From positions 464,220 through 528,219 of the forward strand of contig CAWAFI010000005.1 of the NCBI GenBank assembly GCA_963781285.1: DNA of 64,000 nucleotides. The letters run 5' to 3'. This DNA is from CAIWHR01 sp963781285. GTDB taxonomy: Bacteria > Pseudomonadota > Gammaproteobacteria > Burkholderiales > Casimicrobiaceae. Both the position numbers and the translations under genes were made by a program. Of the stretch, positions 11,305-20,955 are shown piece by piece; position 1 is the first letter of the stretch, and each line of letters begins with the position of its first letter. The notes under the pieces were generated by a model, which had not been told where the DNA came from, ran no database searches, and saw only the letters and a program-made list of their open reading frames with translations.

Positions 11305-12126
11305 ATGGCGAACGATTCGCCGTCACGATGGCGCACCGGCATGGAATGGCTCATTCTCGTCGCCGCAATCGCGATCGGCGTCCCGGCCGCGGCATGGCTG
11401 GCGCAGGATCGCCTGATCTTCTTTCCGCAGCCCGTCATTTCCACGGCGCACCTGCCCGCGCGTGCCGCGCCATTGGAGGTCGCAGCGGCCGACGGCACGC
11501 GTCTGCGGGGCTGGATCGCGCGGGGCAGCGTCACGCCGGCGCCGACGGTGATCTATTTCGGCGGCAATGCCGAAGAGGTGTCGTGGACGATCGCCGACGC
11601 GCGCTGGCCGCCCGCGTGGACGATCGCGAGTCTCAACTACCGCGGCTACGGCGCGAGCGAAGGCGCGCCGGGCGAGCGTGAGCTGACGGCGGATGGTGTC
11701 GCGATCTACGACGCCGTCGCAGCGCGGGACGACGTCGAGCCGCGCCGCATCGTCGTATTCGGACGCAGCCTCGGGACCGCGATTGCGACCCACGTCGCCG
11801 CGCAGCGCCCGGTGGCCGGCGTGGTGCTGGTATCGCCGTACGACAGCCTCACTGCACTCGGCAAGGAACACTATCCGTGGCTGCCGGTGTCGCTTCTGCT
11901 GCGGCATCGCTTCGATACGCTCGCCGATGCGTCCCGCAACCGAATGCCGCTGCTGGCCATCGTGGCCGAGTCGGACACGATCATTCCGGTCGCCCGCTCG
12001 CGCGCGCTCTTCGACGCATGGGCGGGGCCGAAGACGTGGCAGGTGGTGCCGCGAGCGGACCACAATGCGCTTGGCGCGACTGGTGGATTCTGGGAGGGCG
12101 TCGGGCAGTTCCTCGCCGAACGTTGA
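11305..12126 (+). CDS. Membrane-anchored alpha/beta hydrolase
   Basis: This is a 273-residue serine hydrolase of the ABHD13/17-like group. One N-terminal membrane segment (about residues 13-33, WLILVAAIAIGVPAAAWLA) is followed by the oxyanion region YFGGNAEE, the lid region NYRGYGASEG and the nucleophile elbow GRSLGT. A late Asp (ESDTIIP) and His (RADHNALG) complete the triad. It is divergent from yhbY and ends 22 bp before rlmE, so they may share a transcript. The natural substrate is unknown; related proteins are thioesterases or lipid esterases. Confidence 0.85.
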   Translation: MANDSPSRWRTGMEWLILVAAIAIGVPAAAWLAQDRLIFFPQPVISTAHLPARAAPLEVAAADGTRLRGWIARGSVTPAPTVIYFGGNAEEVSWTIADARWPPAWTIASLNYRGYGASEGAPGERELTADGVAIYDAVAARDDVEPRRIVVFGRSLGTAIATHVAAQRPVAGVVLVSPYDSLTALGKEHYPWLPVSLLLRHRFDTLADASRNRMPLLAIVAESDTIIPVARSRALFDAWAGPKTWQVVPRADHNALGATGGFWEGVGQFLAER

Positions 12127-12148
12127 CCGGCTCAATCGAGCACCTGCG

Positions 12149-12784
12149 ATGGCCCTCCCGAGCAAGAAGAAGCACAAATTCGTCAAGGCGTGGATGCAGG
12201 AGCACGTCAACGACCATTGGGTCAAGGAAGCGACCCGTCTCGGCTATCGCTCGCGCGCCGCCTTCAAGCTGCTCGAGCTCGGGGAAAAGGACGACCTGTT
12301 CCGGCCGGGCATGTGCGTGGTGGATCTCGGTGCCGCGCCGGGCGGTTGGGCGCAGGTGCTGCGCGCGCGGTTGGGACCCGGTGCCACGATCGTGGCCGTC
12401 GACCTGCTGCCGTTCGAAGCAATTCGCGGCGTCACCTCCGTCCAGGGCGATTTTCGCACCGACGAAGGCCTGGCCGGCGTCGAGGCGGCCCTTGCCGGTC
12501 GTCCCGTCGATCTTGTCGTTTCGGACCTCGCCCCCAACCTGTCGGGTGTCGCGGCGGCAGATCAGGCGCGATGGGTACATCTCGGCGAGTTGGCACTCGA
12601 GTTTGCCCGGAAGCGGTTGCAACCTGGCGGCGATCTGGTCGTCAAAGCATTTCAGGGCGAGGGATTCCAGGAGTTCGTGCGGGCGATGCAGCAGCAATTT
12701 GCCAAGGTCCATGTCCGCAAGCCGAAAGCCTCCCGCGATCGGAGCCGCGAGGTCTATCTGGTGGCAAAAGGCCTCAAGCACTGA
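12149..12784 (+). CDS. rlmE: 23S rRNA (uridine-2552 2'-O) methyltransferase RlmE
   Basis: RlmE (FtsJ/RrmJ) methylates U2552 in the A-loop of 23S rRNA late in 50S assembly. The 211-residue protein has the SAM site VVDLGAAPGGWAQVL and the catalytic K-D-K-E set: Lys in RSRAAFKLLE, Asp in VVSDLAPN, Lys in VVKAFQGEG, Glu in REVYLVAK. The ATG at 12149 fits the family N-terminus (KKHKFVKAWMQEHVNDHWVK). It lies directly upstream of ftsH, an order conserved in many proteobacteria, including E. coli. Confidence 0.95.
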   Translation: MALPSKKKHKFVKAWMQEHVNDHWVKEATRLGYRSRAAFKLLELGEKDDLFRPGMCVVDLGAAPGGWAQVLRARLGPGATIVAVDLLPFEAIRGVTSVQGDFRTDEGLAGVEAALAGRPVDLVVSDLAPNLSGVAAADQARWVHLGELALEFARKRLQPGGDLVVKAFQGEGFQEFVRAMQQQFAKVHVRKPKASRDRSREVYLVAKGLKH

Positions 12785-12964
12785 GATTGGGTGTTATTTT
12801 GATGGAAATCTTGTTTACCGACGAACGACCGGAAGCGGCGAAACTGGCCGCAAGCAGCACGAAGGGCTAGAATTCGAGCTACGGCGCATCCGTTTCGGAC
12901 CGCCGCGTCGTAGATGGGCACAGGGCCCGCGGCCGCCCGGAAAAAGCGCCGCCAGGAGTAACGC

Positions 12965-14848
12965 TTGAACAACCTCTTAAAGAATGTCGGCATCTGGCTC
13001 GTGATCCTGCTGGTCGTCGTGACCGTGGTCAGGCAATTCGATTCGCGGCAGGCACCGAAGGACAACGTGCCGTACTCCGAATTCATGGACAAGGCCAAGG
13101 CCGGCAACGTCGAATCGGCGACCGTCGAGGGCCGCCGCATCGTCTGGCTCACTGCGGACAAGAAGCGCTTCGTCACGTATGCGCCGAACGACATCTGGAT
13201 GGTCGGCGATCTCGTCAAATACGGCGTCAAGGTCGACGCCAAGCCCGACGAGGAACAGAGCTTCCTCGCGCAGGTCTTCATCTCGTGGTTCCCGATGCTC
13301 CTGCTCATCGGCGTCTGGATCTTCTTCATGCGCCAGATGCAGGGCGGAGGACGCGGCGGCGCGTTCTCGTTCGGCAAGAGCAAGGCGAAGATGCTGGATG
13401 AGTCCAACAACACGGTCACGTTCGCCGACGTCGCCGGCTGTGACGAGGCGAAGGAGGAAGTCGCGGAACTGGTCGAGTTCCTGCGCGACCCGACGAAATT
13501 CCAGAAGCTGGGCGGCCGCATACCGCGTGGCGTGCTGATGGTCGGCAGCCCCGGTACCGGCAAGACGCTGCTCGCCAAGGCGATCGCCGGCGAAGCGAAA
13601 GTTCCGTTCTTCTCCATTTCCGGCTCCGACTTTGTCGAGATGTTCGTCGGCGTGGGCGCGGCGCGCGTGCGCGACATGTTCGAGCAGGCGAAGAAGAACG
13701 CGCCGTGCATCGTGTTCATCGACGAGATCGACGCGGTCGGTCGCCAGCGCGGCGCGGGCTTGGGCGGTGGCAACGACGAGCGCGAACAGACACTGAACCA
13801 GCTGCTGGTGGAAATGGACGGCTTCGAGGGCAATGCCGGTGTGATCGTCATCGCCGCGACCAACCGGCCCGACGTGCTCGATCCGGCGCTGATGCGGCCG
13901 GGCCGCTTCGACCGCCAGGTCGTCGTCCCGCTGCCCGACATCCGCGGCCGCGAGCAGATCCTGCTCGTCCACATGCGCAAGGTCCCGATGGCTTCCGACG
14001 TGAAGGCGGAGATCATCGCCCGCGGAACGCCAGGCTTCTCCGGCGCCGACCTCGCCAACCTAGTCAATGAGGCCGCGCTCTTTGCCGCGCGACGCAACAA
14101 GCGCCTCGTCGACATGGACGACTTCGAGATGGCGAAGGACAAGATCGTGATGGGCGCCGAGCGGCGCTCGATCGTGATGCCGGAGGAGGAGCGGCGCAAC
14201 ACCGCATACCACGAGTCGGGCCACGCGATCGTCGCCAGGTTGCTGCCGAAGACGGACCCGGTGCACAAGGTCACGATCATCCCGCGCGGCCGCGCGCTGG
14301 GCGTCACGATGCAGCTCCCCGAGCAGGATCGTTACAGCATGGACCGCAACCACATGCTGAACATGATCGCAGTGCTCTTCGGCGGGCGTATCTCCGAAGA
14401 GATCTTCATGAACCAGATGACCACAGGCGCATCGAACGACTTCGAGCGCGCGACCGAGCTGGCGCGCAACATGGTTACCCGCTACGGGATGTCGGACTTG
14501 CTCGGGCCCATGACCTATGCCGAGAACGAGGGCGAGGTGTTCCTCGGCCGGTCGATCACGACGCACAAGAACGTGTCCGAAGAGACGATGCGCAAGGTCG
14601 ACAGCGAGATCCGGAAGATCATCGACCAGCAGTACGCCGTCGCGCGCAAGCTGATCGAGGACAACCGCGACAAGGTCGAGGCGATGGCGAAGGCGCTGCT
14701 CGAGCTGGAGACGATCGACGCCGATCAGATCGAAGACATCATGTCGGGCAAGCCGCCGCGGCCGCCGAAGCCGTCGGGGTCGGGAACGGCCTCGACACCG
14801 GGCACGACCATCGGTCCGGAGACGGCGCCGTCGGCGAATCCGGCCTGA
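12965..14848 (+). CDS. ftsH: ATP-dependent zinc metalloprotease FtsH
   Basis: FtsH is the membrane AAA+ protease that degrades damaged membrane proteins and short-lived regulators. In 627 residues it shows two N-terminal membrane helices flanking a periplasmic domain, Walker A GSPGTGKT (194-201), Walker B VFIDEID, the second region of homology (AATNRPDVLDPALMRPGRFD), and the zinc site HESGH (416-420). The start is TTG, 6 bp after a GGAG ribosome-binding site; no ATG gives a better N-terminus. The C-terminal tail is Pro/Ser/Thr-rich and variable, as usual. A strong terminator follows. Confidence 0.97.
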   Translation: MNNLLKNVGIWLVILLVVVTVVRQFDSRQAPKDNVPYSEFMDKAKAGNVESATVEGRRIVWLTADKKRFVTYAPNDIWMVGDLVKYGVKVDAKPDEEQSFLAQVFISWFPMLLLIGVWIFFMRQMQGGGRGGAFSFGKSKAKMLDESNNTVTFADVAGCDEAKEEVAELVEFLRDPTKFQKLGGRIPRGVLMVGSPGTGKTLLAKAIAGEAKVPFFSISGSDFVEMFVGVGAARVRDMFEQAKKNAPCIVFIDEIDAVGRQRGAGLGGGNDEREQTLNQLLVEMDGFEGNAGVIVIAATNRPDVLDPALMRPGRFDRQVVVPLPDIRGREQILLVHMRKVPMASDVKAEIIARGTPGFSGADLANLVNEAALFAARRNKRLVDMDDFEMAKDKIVMGAERRSIVMPEEERRNTAYHESGHAIVARLLPKTDPVHKVTIIPRGRALGVTMQLPEQDRYSMDRNHMLNMIAVLFGGRISEEIFMNQMTTGASNDFERATELARNMVTRYGMSDLLGPMTYAENEGEVFLGRSITTHKNVSEETMRKVDSEIRKIIDQQYAVARKLIEDNRDKVEAMAKALLELETIDADQIEDIMSGKPPRPPKPSGSGTASTPGTTIGPETAPSANPA

Positions 14849-14868
14849 GGGCTACGATGAACGGGAGA

Positions 14869-14897
14869 GGGCGTGCATGCGGGCACGCCCTTTTTCT
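14869..14897 (+). terminator. Rho-independent terminator after ftsH
   Basis: GGGCGTGC (14869-14876) pairs with GCACGCCC (14883-14890) around a 6-nt loop, followed by TTTTTCTT. It begins 20 bp after the ftsH stop, so folP probably needs its own promoter. Confidence 0.85.
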
Positions 14898-15350
14898 TGG
14901 TTCGATCGATGCGTGGGTCGACGGCGACTGCCTGTCCGGCGCCCGGGCGCTGCCGGCGCCGACCTGCGGGTCCCCGGCGCGGCGGCGGTCGCGAACCCAA
15001 CGTCTCCCTTGCCGCGCCACCCGCGACGGTCGGCGCAGCGCACGGGCGCCTGCCAGGCCTTCGCCGCCTCCCCTCGCGGCGCATGGCCGACGTGAACGCG
15101 CAGGGAGGCGGGATGCAACGGCGCGGTGCGCCGCGGTGACGACGGCGCGTTGTGGCGCAGTCGTGGCAAAGCGGGTGGCTCGTGTGCGGCCACTGGTGGG
15201 TTCAGTGGCCGCCGCGAGCCGGGTACCCGCTCGACGACGTGCATTGCGCCACCACGCGCCAAGTCACCGCCGCGCAACGCGAGTCAATGCCGAACCGTCG
15301 TCTGCCTGCTCCCGAAATTCGGTGCAGAACCTTTTTCACCGAGCCGCGCC
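14898..15350. other. Non-coding gap between ftsH terminator and folP
   Basis: This 453-bp stretch has no gene with recognisable similarity or good coding character in any frame. It must contain the folP promoter, but no clear -35/-10 pair was seen. It is GC-rich and free of obvious repeats. Confidence 0.5.
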
Positions 15351-16184
15351 GTGAGCGCAACGCTCCGCTGCGGACCCTTTGCATTCGATCTCGCGCGCCC
15401 GCTCGTGATGGGCATTCTCAACGTCACCCCGGATTCGTTCTACGACGGCGGCCGGCACGCCGATCCCCAGCGTGCGCTGGACCGTGCACGGCAGATGCGC
15501 GCCGAAGGCGCCGACCTGATCGACATCGGCGGCGAGTCGACGCGCCCCGGGGCGGCGCTGGTGGCGGAAGCCGCCGAAATGCGGCGCGTGATCCCGCTGA
15601 TCGAGACGCTGGTCGGCGAAGGCATGACGGTGTCGGTCGACACGATGAAGCCGGCAGTGATGCGCGCGGCGATCGATGCCGGTGCGGCGATGATCAACGA
15701 CGTCGGCGCACTGATGGCGCCCGGCGCGTTGGAGACGGTTGCGGCGAGCAGCGCCGGGCTTTGCCTGATGCACATGCAGGGCGAGCCGCGAACGATGCAG
15801 CAGGCGCCGCAGTACGGCGATGTCGTAGCGGAGGTGCACGGCTTCCTCGTCGCGCGGGCGCGGGCCTGCGAGGCGGCCGGCATCGTGCGCGAACGAATCG
15901 TCGTCGACCCGGGCTTTGGCTTTGGCAAGACGCTGGCGCATAATCTCGCCCTGTTGCGCGCGTTGCCGCAACTCGTGGCGACCGGTTATGCTGTGCTGGC
16001 CGGACTCTCGCGCAAGTCGTCGCTGGGCCAGATCACCGGCCGTGCGGCGGAAGAGCGCTTGGCCGGGAGTCTCGCTGCGGCGCTGGCCGCAGCGGCACGC
16101 GGCGCGTCGATCTTGCGTGTCCACGATGTACGCGAGACCGTCGATGCGCTGAAGGTGTGGCAGGCGGTAGAGCGCAAGGATTGA
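15351..16184 (+). CDS. folP: Dihydropteroate synthase (intact copy)
   Basis: FolP condenses dihydropterin pyrophosphate with p-aminobenzoate in folate synthesis and is the sulfonamide target. The 277-residue product shows both signatures: MGILNVTPDSFYDGG near residue 20 and IDIGGESTRPGA near 55, then NDVGAL, a DPGFGFGKT phosphate loop and GLSRKS. GTG at 15351 is the start that places the first motif at the usual distance. The last 342 bp occur again at 22494-22835. The first 120 bp of the two copies are identical and the remaining 222 bp differ at about 25 sites, so this gene may be a chimera with an imported 3' end. Confidence 0.95.
   Translation: MSATLRCGPFAFDLARPLVMGILNVTPDSFYDGGRHADPQRALDRARQMRAEGADLIDIGGESTRPGAALVAEAAEMRRVIPLIETLVGEGMTVSVDTMKPAVMRAAIDAGAAMINDVGALMAPGALETVAASSAGLCLMHMQGEPRTMQQAPQYGDVVAEVHGFLVARARACEAAGIVRERIVVDPGFGFGKTLAHNLALLRALPQLVATGYAVLAGLSRKSSLGQITGRAAEERLAGSLAAALAAAARGASILRVHDVRETVDALKVWQAVERKD
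15843..16184 (+). repeat. Left copy of the duplicated folP 3' end
   Basis: This is the 342-bp segment of intact folP repeated in direct orientation at 22494-22835 with no gaps. Identity is complete for 15843-15962, then drops to about 89% up to the stop codon. Confidence 0.95.
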
Positions 16185-16201
16185 ACACGCAACCACTCGG
16201 C

Positions 16202-18322
16202 TCAATGGTCCGTTTTGTCAAGTTTCGAGTCGCGCGTTGTGCCGGCTCTCGCTCCGATCCTTGGCGTCTTCGGTTGCGCGCTTAGCCGACGCGCAGCATC
16301 GGTGGCAGTGCCCGGGGCGAATTCGCGTAGATGATGGTGCGCCTCCTCCGCTGACTCATAAATGTGTGGCGCGAGGCCCCGTTCGGCAAGTGCGTTGCCG
16401 AGCTTCATCCTTAGGAAGTTGGATGTTGTGTAGCGGGTCACGCCCCAGTAATACCGCTCGACGACGCCTTTAACCATCTCCGTCCATGCATTGACTAGCT
16501 CCGGTGGGATCAGGAAGTTATCGTAGTTAACGATCGCGTATACCTTTCTGCCAAGCGGCCCAAGCTTGCGATCGACCTCGCGCCGGACGTTGTCGATATC
16601 CTGTTGCGAACGAATCGTGAGCCGCTCGAAGTTGATGAAGAACATGTTCTGGTCGGCCGCGTATGCGAGCCGTCGCTCGAGCGGAATCGCCAGCATGCGA
16701 TCGCGCAACCCCATGGGCTCGTCGCGGAAAATTGCGTCGTCCATCGTCCGCATATCCTTGTTCACGACTGGACGGAAATCCATCTGCGCGAGGATGTCAC
16801 GCTCCAGATCAATCCCGGGCGCGATCTCTACCAGCTCCAGACCCTGCTCGCCGAGGCGGAACACGCACCGCTCGGTGATGTACGTCACCGGCTGCCTCCG
16901 TTTCCGGGCGTAGGAACCCGAGAATGTGCGGTGCTCGACCTCGACGATGAACTTCATGGACTTGCCCTCCTGAAGAATTCGGAGCCGGCCATCCTCTGCA
17001 CCAACGACCAAGTGTCCTGCGGTGAATGTGCCGACGAACACGACGGACTTCGCGTTCTGGCTGATGTTGATGAAGCCGCCGGCGCCCGCGAGCCGTGGTC
17101 CGAACTTCGACACGTTTAGATTGCCCTCGCGGTCTGCCTGCGCCAACCCGAGGAAAGCAATGTCGAGCCCACCTCCATCGTAGAAGTCGAACTGGTAGGG
17201 TTGATCGATGATCGCCTGCGGGTTCGTCGCCGCGCCGAAATTGAGCCCGCCCGCAGGAATGCCGCCCACTACCCCGGGCTCAGCAGTCAGTGTGAGCAGG
17301 TCGATGATTCGTTCCTCCGCGGCGATGCTCGCGACACCCTCGGGCATGCCGATGCCGAGATTGACGACGCTATTTGGCTTCAGCTCAAGCGCGGCGCGGC
17401 GCGCGATGATCTTGCGCTCCGACATCGCCATGGGAGCAATTGTGGAGGCTGGCACGCGCACCTCGCCAGCGAACGCCCCGCTGTACGGCTCAGCGAACGT
17501 CTGCATGTGGTATTCCGGCTTTTCGGCGACGACGACGCAATCGACGAGGACTCCAGGAATCTTCACTTGGCGCGGGTTTAGCGAACCTCGCTCAGCGATT
17601 CGCTCGACCTGTGCGATGACGATGCCGCCGGAATTGCGCGCTGCCATCGCAATGGCGAGACCCTCGAGCGTCAGCGCCTCGCGCTCCATCGTAATGTTGC
17701 CGTCGGGATCAGCGGTCGTGCCCCGAATCACTCCGACGTTGATAGGAAAGGCGCGGTAGAACAGATATTCCTCATCACCGAGCGGCATGAGCGTGACGAG
17801 GTCATCGGTAGTCGCCGCATTGATCTTGCCACCACCGAATCGCGGATCGACGAACGTGCCCAGGCCCACGCGCGACAGGTGGCCCGGTTTACCCGCCGCA
17901 ATGTCACGGAACAGGTGTACGATCACGCCCTGCGGCAGGTTATAGGCCTCGATCTGGTTGCCGACGGCGAGCGCCTGCAGCTTTGGCACTAGGCCCCAAT
18001 GCCCGCCGATCACGCGCTTCACAAGGCCCGCGTGGCCCAGGTGATTAAGACCGCGCTCCCTGCCGTCGCCCTGTCCCGCCGCATAGACGAGCGTCAGGTC
18101 GTGCGGAGTGCCGACACCCTTTGGATCATCGTTTGTCGACTCGACGAAGCGGTTCTCGAGCGCGACTGCGATGTTCTCGGCGAAGCCGATGCCGACAAAG
18201 CCCGACGTGGCGACTGTGTCGCCATTTCTGATTAGCGCAACGGCCTCACGAGCGCTCGTGACTTTGCCGTGCTCAAATGTGTGCAGCGCGGCGACCAGCT
18301 CGGCGACGGTGGATGCGTTCAT
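16202..18322 (-). CDS. Acyl-CoA:acetate/3-ketoacid CoA-transferase, long form
   Basis: This is a family I CoA-transferase of 706 residues with the alpha-like and beta-like halves fused, similar to YdiF or propionate CoA-transferase. The N-terminal CoA-binding half has GDTVATSGFVGIG (34-46). The catalytic Glu348 sits in TAEPGVVGG of the second half, preceded by VVNLGIGMPEG. Known fused enzymes are about 520-530 residues; here roughly 200 extra C-terminal residues follow (from about 505), with a folded-looking segment (DRKLGPLGRKVYAIVNYDNF) and a disordered Arg/Thr-rich tail. It would exchange CoA between acyl-CoA and short-chain acids in the cytoplasm. It forms a probable operon with the downstream-strand neighbour permease, 64 bp away. 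Confidence 0.88.
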   Translation of the reverse strand: MNASTVAELVAALHTFEHGKVTSAREAVALIRNGDTVATSGFVGIGFAENIAVALENRFVESTNDDPKGVGTPHDLTLVYAAGQGDGRERGLNHLGHAGLVKRVIGGHWGLVPKLQALAVGNQIEAYNLPQGVIVHLFRDIAAGKPGHLSRVGLGTFVDPRFGGGKINAATTDDLVTLMPLGDEEYLFYRAFPINVGVIRGTTADPDGNITMEREALTLEGLAIAMAARNSGGIVIAQVERIAERGSLNPRQVKIPGVLVDCVVVAEKPEYHMQTFAEPYSGAFAGEVRVPASTIAPMAMSERKIIARRAALELKPNSVVNLGIGMPEGVASIAAEERIIDLLTLTAEPGVVGGIPAGGLNFGAATNPQAIIDQPYQFDFYDGGGLDIAFLGLAQADREGNLNVSKFGPRLAGAGGFINISQNAKSVVFVGTFTAGHLVVGAEDGRLRILQEGKSMKFIVEVEHRTFSGSYARKRRQPVTYITERCVFRLGEQGLELVEIAPGIDLERDILAQMDFRPVVNKDMRTMDDAIFRDEPMGLRDRMLAIPLERRLAYAADQNMFFINFERLTIRSQQDIDNVRREVDRKLGPLGRKVYAIVNYDNFLIPPELVNAWTEMVKGVVERYYWGVTRYTTSNFLRMKLGNALAERGLAPHIYESAEEAHHHLREFAPGTATDAARRLSAQPKTPRIGARAGTTRDSKLDKTDH

Positions 18323-18386
18323 ACCATTCCCGGTTTTGCATTCGAGGGGGCGGCGTGAGCCTTCAATCTCGCAGTCCGGGTCGTGA

Positions 18387-19772
18387 TTACACGATGCCGA
18401 AGAGATAGTAGGCGCCGATCACGATGAACACTGCCGCAGTCTTAATGCACGTTATAGCAAAGATGTCCTTGTAGGACATCCTGTGGGTGAGACCGGTCAC
18501 CGCCAGAAGCGTGATCACCGCGCCGTTGTGCGGCAACGTATCCATGCCACCGCTTGCCATCGATGCCACGCGGTGCAGCACCTCCAGCGGGATCTGGGCG
18601 GCATTCGCCGCCTGGATGAAAGCGTCCGACATCGCCGCGAGCGCGATGCTCAACCCGCCCGACGCCGATCCCGTGATGCCCGCCAGCGTGGTGACGGTTA
18701 CTGCCTCATTGACCAGAGGATTCGGGATTGCCCGCAATCCGTCAGCCACCACCAGGAAGCCGGGTAGCGCCGCGATCACACCGCCGAATCCATACTCCGA
18801 TGCAGTGTTCATCGAGGCGAGCAAGGAGCCCGCGACGGCTGTTTTGGTGCCATCAGCGAAATTGACCATCACGGTCTTGAACGCGAACGCGATCACGGAG
18901 AGGATGCCAACCAACAACGCACCCTCGACCGCCCAAATCGCGGCGAGAGGAGTAACTTGTACGGTCACCGGATGGCCCGGCACCGGGAGCGTGAAAGCGC
19001 TGCCGAATACCGTCGGAATCAAGCCGGTGAACACCTTGTTCAGCACGCCCACCAGGATGAGTGGCAGGATCGCCACGACGGGATTGGCGAGGTTTTCCTC
19101 AGAGATGGGCTCCGGTTCGTTGCTGTGGCCGGTGCCGTAGCCCTCGCCGTTTGCAGCCGCCTGCCGACGCCGCCACTCCAGGTACGCGAGCCCGGCGATG
19201 AGAATGAAGACCGCGCCAATGATTCCGAGCCACGGAGCGGCGTATGTCGTCGTTTTGAAGAATGTCGTCGGAATGATGTTCTGGATCTGCGGAGTGCCGG
19301 GTAGAGAATCCATCGTGAACGTGAACGCGCCTAATGCGATCGTTCCCGGGATCAACCGCTTCGGAATACCGCCCTGACGAAACATTTCTGCCGCAAACGG
19401 ATAGACGGCGAAGACCACGACAAACAGCGATACGCCGCCATACGTGAGGATCGCGCACACGACTACGATCGAGAGCATTGCCCGCTCACGTCCAACGATC
19501 CTGATCACCGACGAAACGATCGACTTCGAGAATCCAGAGAGTTCGATCACCTTGCCGAAGATCGCGCCTAGCATAAACACCGGAAAATACAACTTCACGA
19601 ACCCGACCATCTTGTCCATGAAGACGCCGCTGAACATGGGTAGCACCCATGCAGGGTCGGTGAGCAGCACCGCCAGTAGTGCAGCGACTGGCGCAAACAG
19701 GATCACGCTGTAGCCGCGGTACGCGACAAACATTAGAAAAACGAGCGCACCCAGCACAATCAGGAAGCTCAT
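18387..19772 (-). CDS. GntP-family permease
   Basis: This 461-residue inner-membrane transporter has about 12 hydrophobic segments. The conserved features of GntP proteins are present: DSLPGTPQIQNIIPTTFF in the first half and the closing stretch TASGGLSIAL-like GSASGGLSIALAAM with SGGMDTLPHNGAVITLL. GntP members import gluconate, fructuronate or, in some clades, hydroxybutyrate and other organic acids by proton symport. Because a CoA-transferase follows on the same strand, a short-chain hydroxy- or keto-acid substrate is more likely than gluconate; this is inference. It lies in the segment that separates folP from glmM. Confidence 0.88.
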   Translation of the reverse strand: MSFLIVLGALVFLMFVAYRGYSVILFAPVAALLAVLLTDPAWVLPMFSGVFMDKMVGFVKLYFPVFMLGAIFGKVIELSGFSKSIVSSVIRIVGRERAMLSIVVVCAILTYGGVSLFVVVFAVYPFAAEMFRQGGIPKRLIPGTIALGAFTFTMDSLPGTPQIQNIIPTTFFKTTTYAAPWLGIIGAVFILIAGLAYLEWRRRQAAANGEGYGTGHSNEPEPISEENLANPVVAILPLILVGVLNKVFTGLIPTVFGSAFTLPVPGHPVTVQVTPLAAIWAVEGALLVGILSVIAFAFKTVMVNFADGTKTAVAGSLLASMNTASEYGFGGVIAALPGFLVVADGLRAIPNPLVNEAVTVTTLAGITGSASGGLSIALAAMSDAFIQAANAAQIPLEVLHRVASMASGGMDTLPHNGAVITLLAVTGLTHRMSYKDIFAITCIKTAAVFIVIGAYYLFGIV

Positions 19773-19944
19773 GCGGGACTCCTCCTACGATTGAAGGCTT
19801 GGCGCGCCGACCGCCCCGACCAACGCACGTCCTCTCGTTGCCTTGCGGCGTAAAAATAACGACACAGCGGGCGCGGCCTTCCGATTCATGTTTGCGAGGG
19901 TCATACCACAGCGTGCATGCGCCACGCCTTGGGGACTGCGCGTG

Positions 19945-20436
19945 CTAGTAACTCGATCCGCCGCTCAGCATCGTCAGCTTTTCGAGTTCCAGGTCACGAA
20001 TGAGATGTTCGTGGTGCGCCACGATCTCCTTCAACAAGTCCCGGATGGACAAGACACCCACCGTCTTACCGTCGGCTACGACCGGCAGGTGTCGAAAGCT
20101 CCCGGCATGCATCAGCGCCAGGCATTGGGGAATGGTATGGTCGAGCGTCACCGTAACCACGCGCGTGGTCATGATTTCGCGGACGAGCGCATCCTTCGAG
20201 GATCGACCCTGCAGGAAGACCTTCCTGGCATAGTCCCGCTCGGATAGCACTCCAACCAACTTCCCATTCTCCTCAACCGGGACGAAGCCAATGTTCTTAT
20301 CGGCCATCAGCTGAATTGCCGCGAACACCGGGTCGTCCGGCCGCACGATGTACACCCCCGAGGATTTGTCCGCGACGATTTGCCGGAGGCTGCGGTACCG
20401 CAGCAGCTGCTCGGGCGTCTTGATCGCTGGCTCCAT
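19945..20436 (-). CDS. Tandem CBS-domain protein
   Basis: This 163-residue cytoplasmic protein consists almost entirely of two CBS domains (about residues 20-75 and 85-145), a Bateman module that usually binds adenine nucleotides. Diagnostic strings are IGFVPVEENGKLVGVLSERDYARKV and the second-domain FRHLPVVADGKTVGVLSIRDLLK. The ATG at 20436 is preferred because MEPAIKTPEQLL begins the conserved part; an ATG at 20496 would add 20 poorly conserved residues. Stand-alone CBS proteins of this type often sense energy status, but no partner enzyme is evident here. It reads in the same direction as the GntP permease. Confidence 0.88.
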   Translation of the reverse strand: MEPAIKTPEQLLRYRSLRQIVADKSSGVYIVRPDDPVFAAIQLMADKNIGFVPVEENGKLVGVLSERDYARKVFLQGRSSKDALVREIMTTRVVTVTLDHTIPQCLALMHAGSFRHLPVVADGKTVGVLSIRDLLKEIVAHHEHLIRDLELEKLTMLSGGSSY

Positions 20437-20955
20437 GTTTGCTCCTGTCTTGGCCCTAACAACCTGCGTTGCTTGCGTGGCTGCCGTTGCCTTCAACCGT
20501 TAGCAATTGGCTAGTCTGCCCCTCTTCTCCCAATGCCAGACAGTTTATGGGTTCTGTGAATCTGTCTGACGCCGCAAGATGTACGACTTTACTGCGAGTT
20601 TGCGGACCCGGACAAGTCAGGCGCGCACGGTGACCGAAAAGCCGCGCGTACGGGGTTGATGCAACTCAGCGCGCGCCGCGGTTGTGCGTCGGCGTGACGC
20701 CCATTAAGGGGAGTCTGCGTACGTCCGCTTCTCTGGCGAGCGACAGGCAGCAACGGGTCGTAACCGCTCTCTGGCGACAGGCCGCACCTCGGCGACAACC
20801 GGACGTTGCGGCACGTCGACCGAGGCGGACGCCCGCCGAGATGCAGCCGGCACGGCACGGCGATGGAAGGTGGTGCAAGACGTGCGGGCAACGGACTCAT
20901 TTGCAAGTTGAAACTTTGCCCGGTAGCCTAAAGCAGTCCTCAAATACGCGAGGGT
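20437..20955. other. Intergenic region without a recognisable gene
   Basis: This 519-bp stretch separates the divergent CBS-domain and dehydrogenase genes. No frame shows recognisable protein similarity. It is less GC-rich near 20500-20600, where promoters for the two flanking genes would be expected. Confidence 0.45.
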
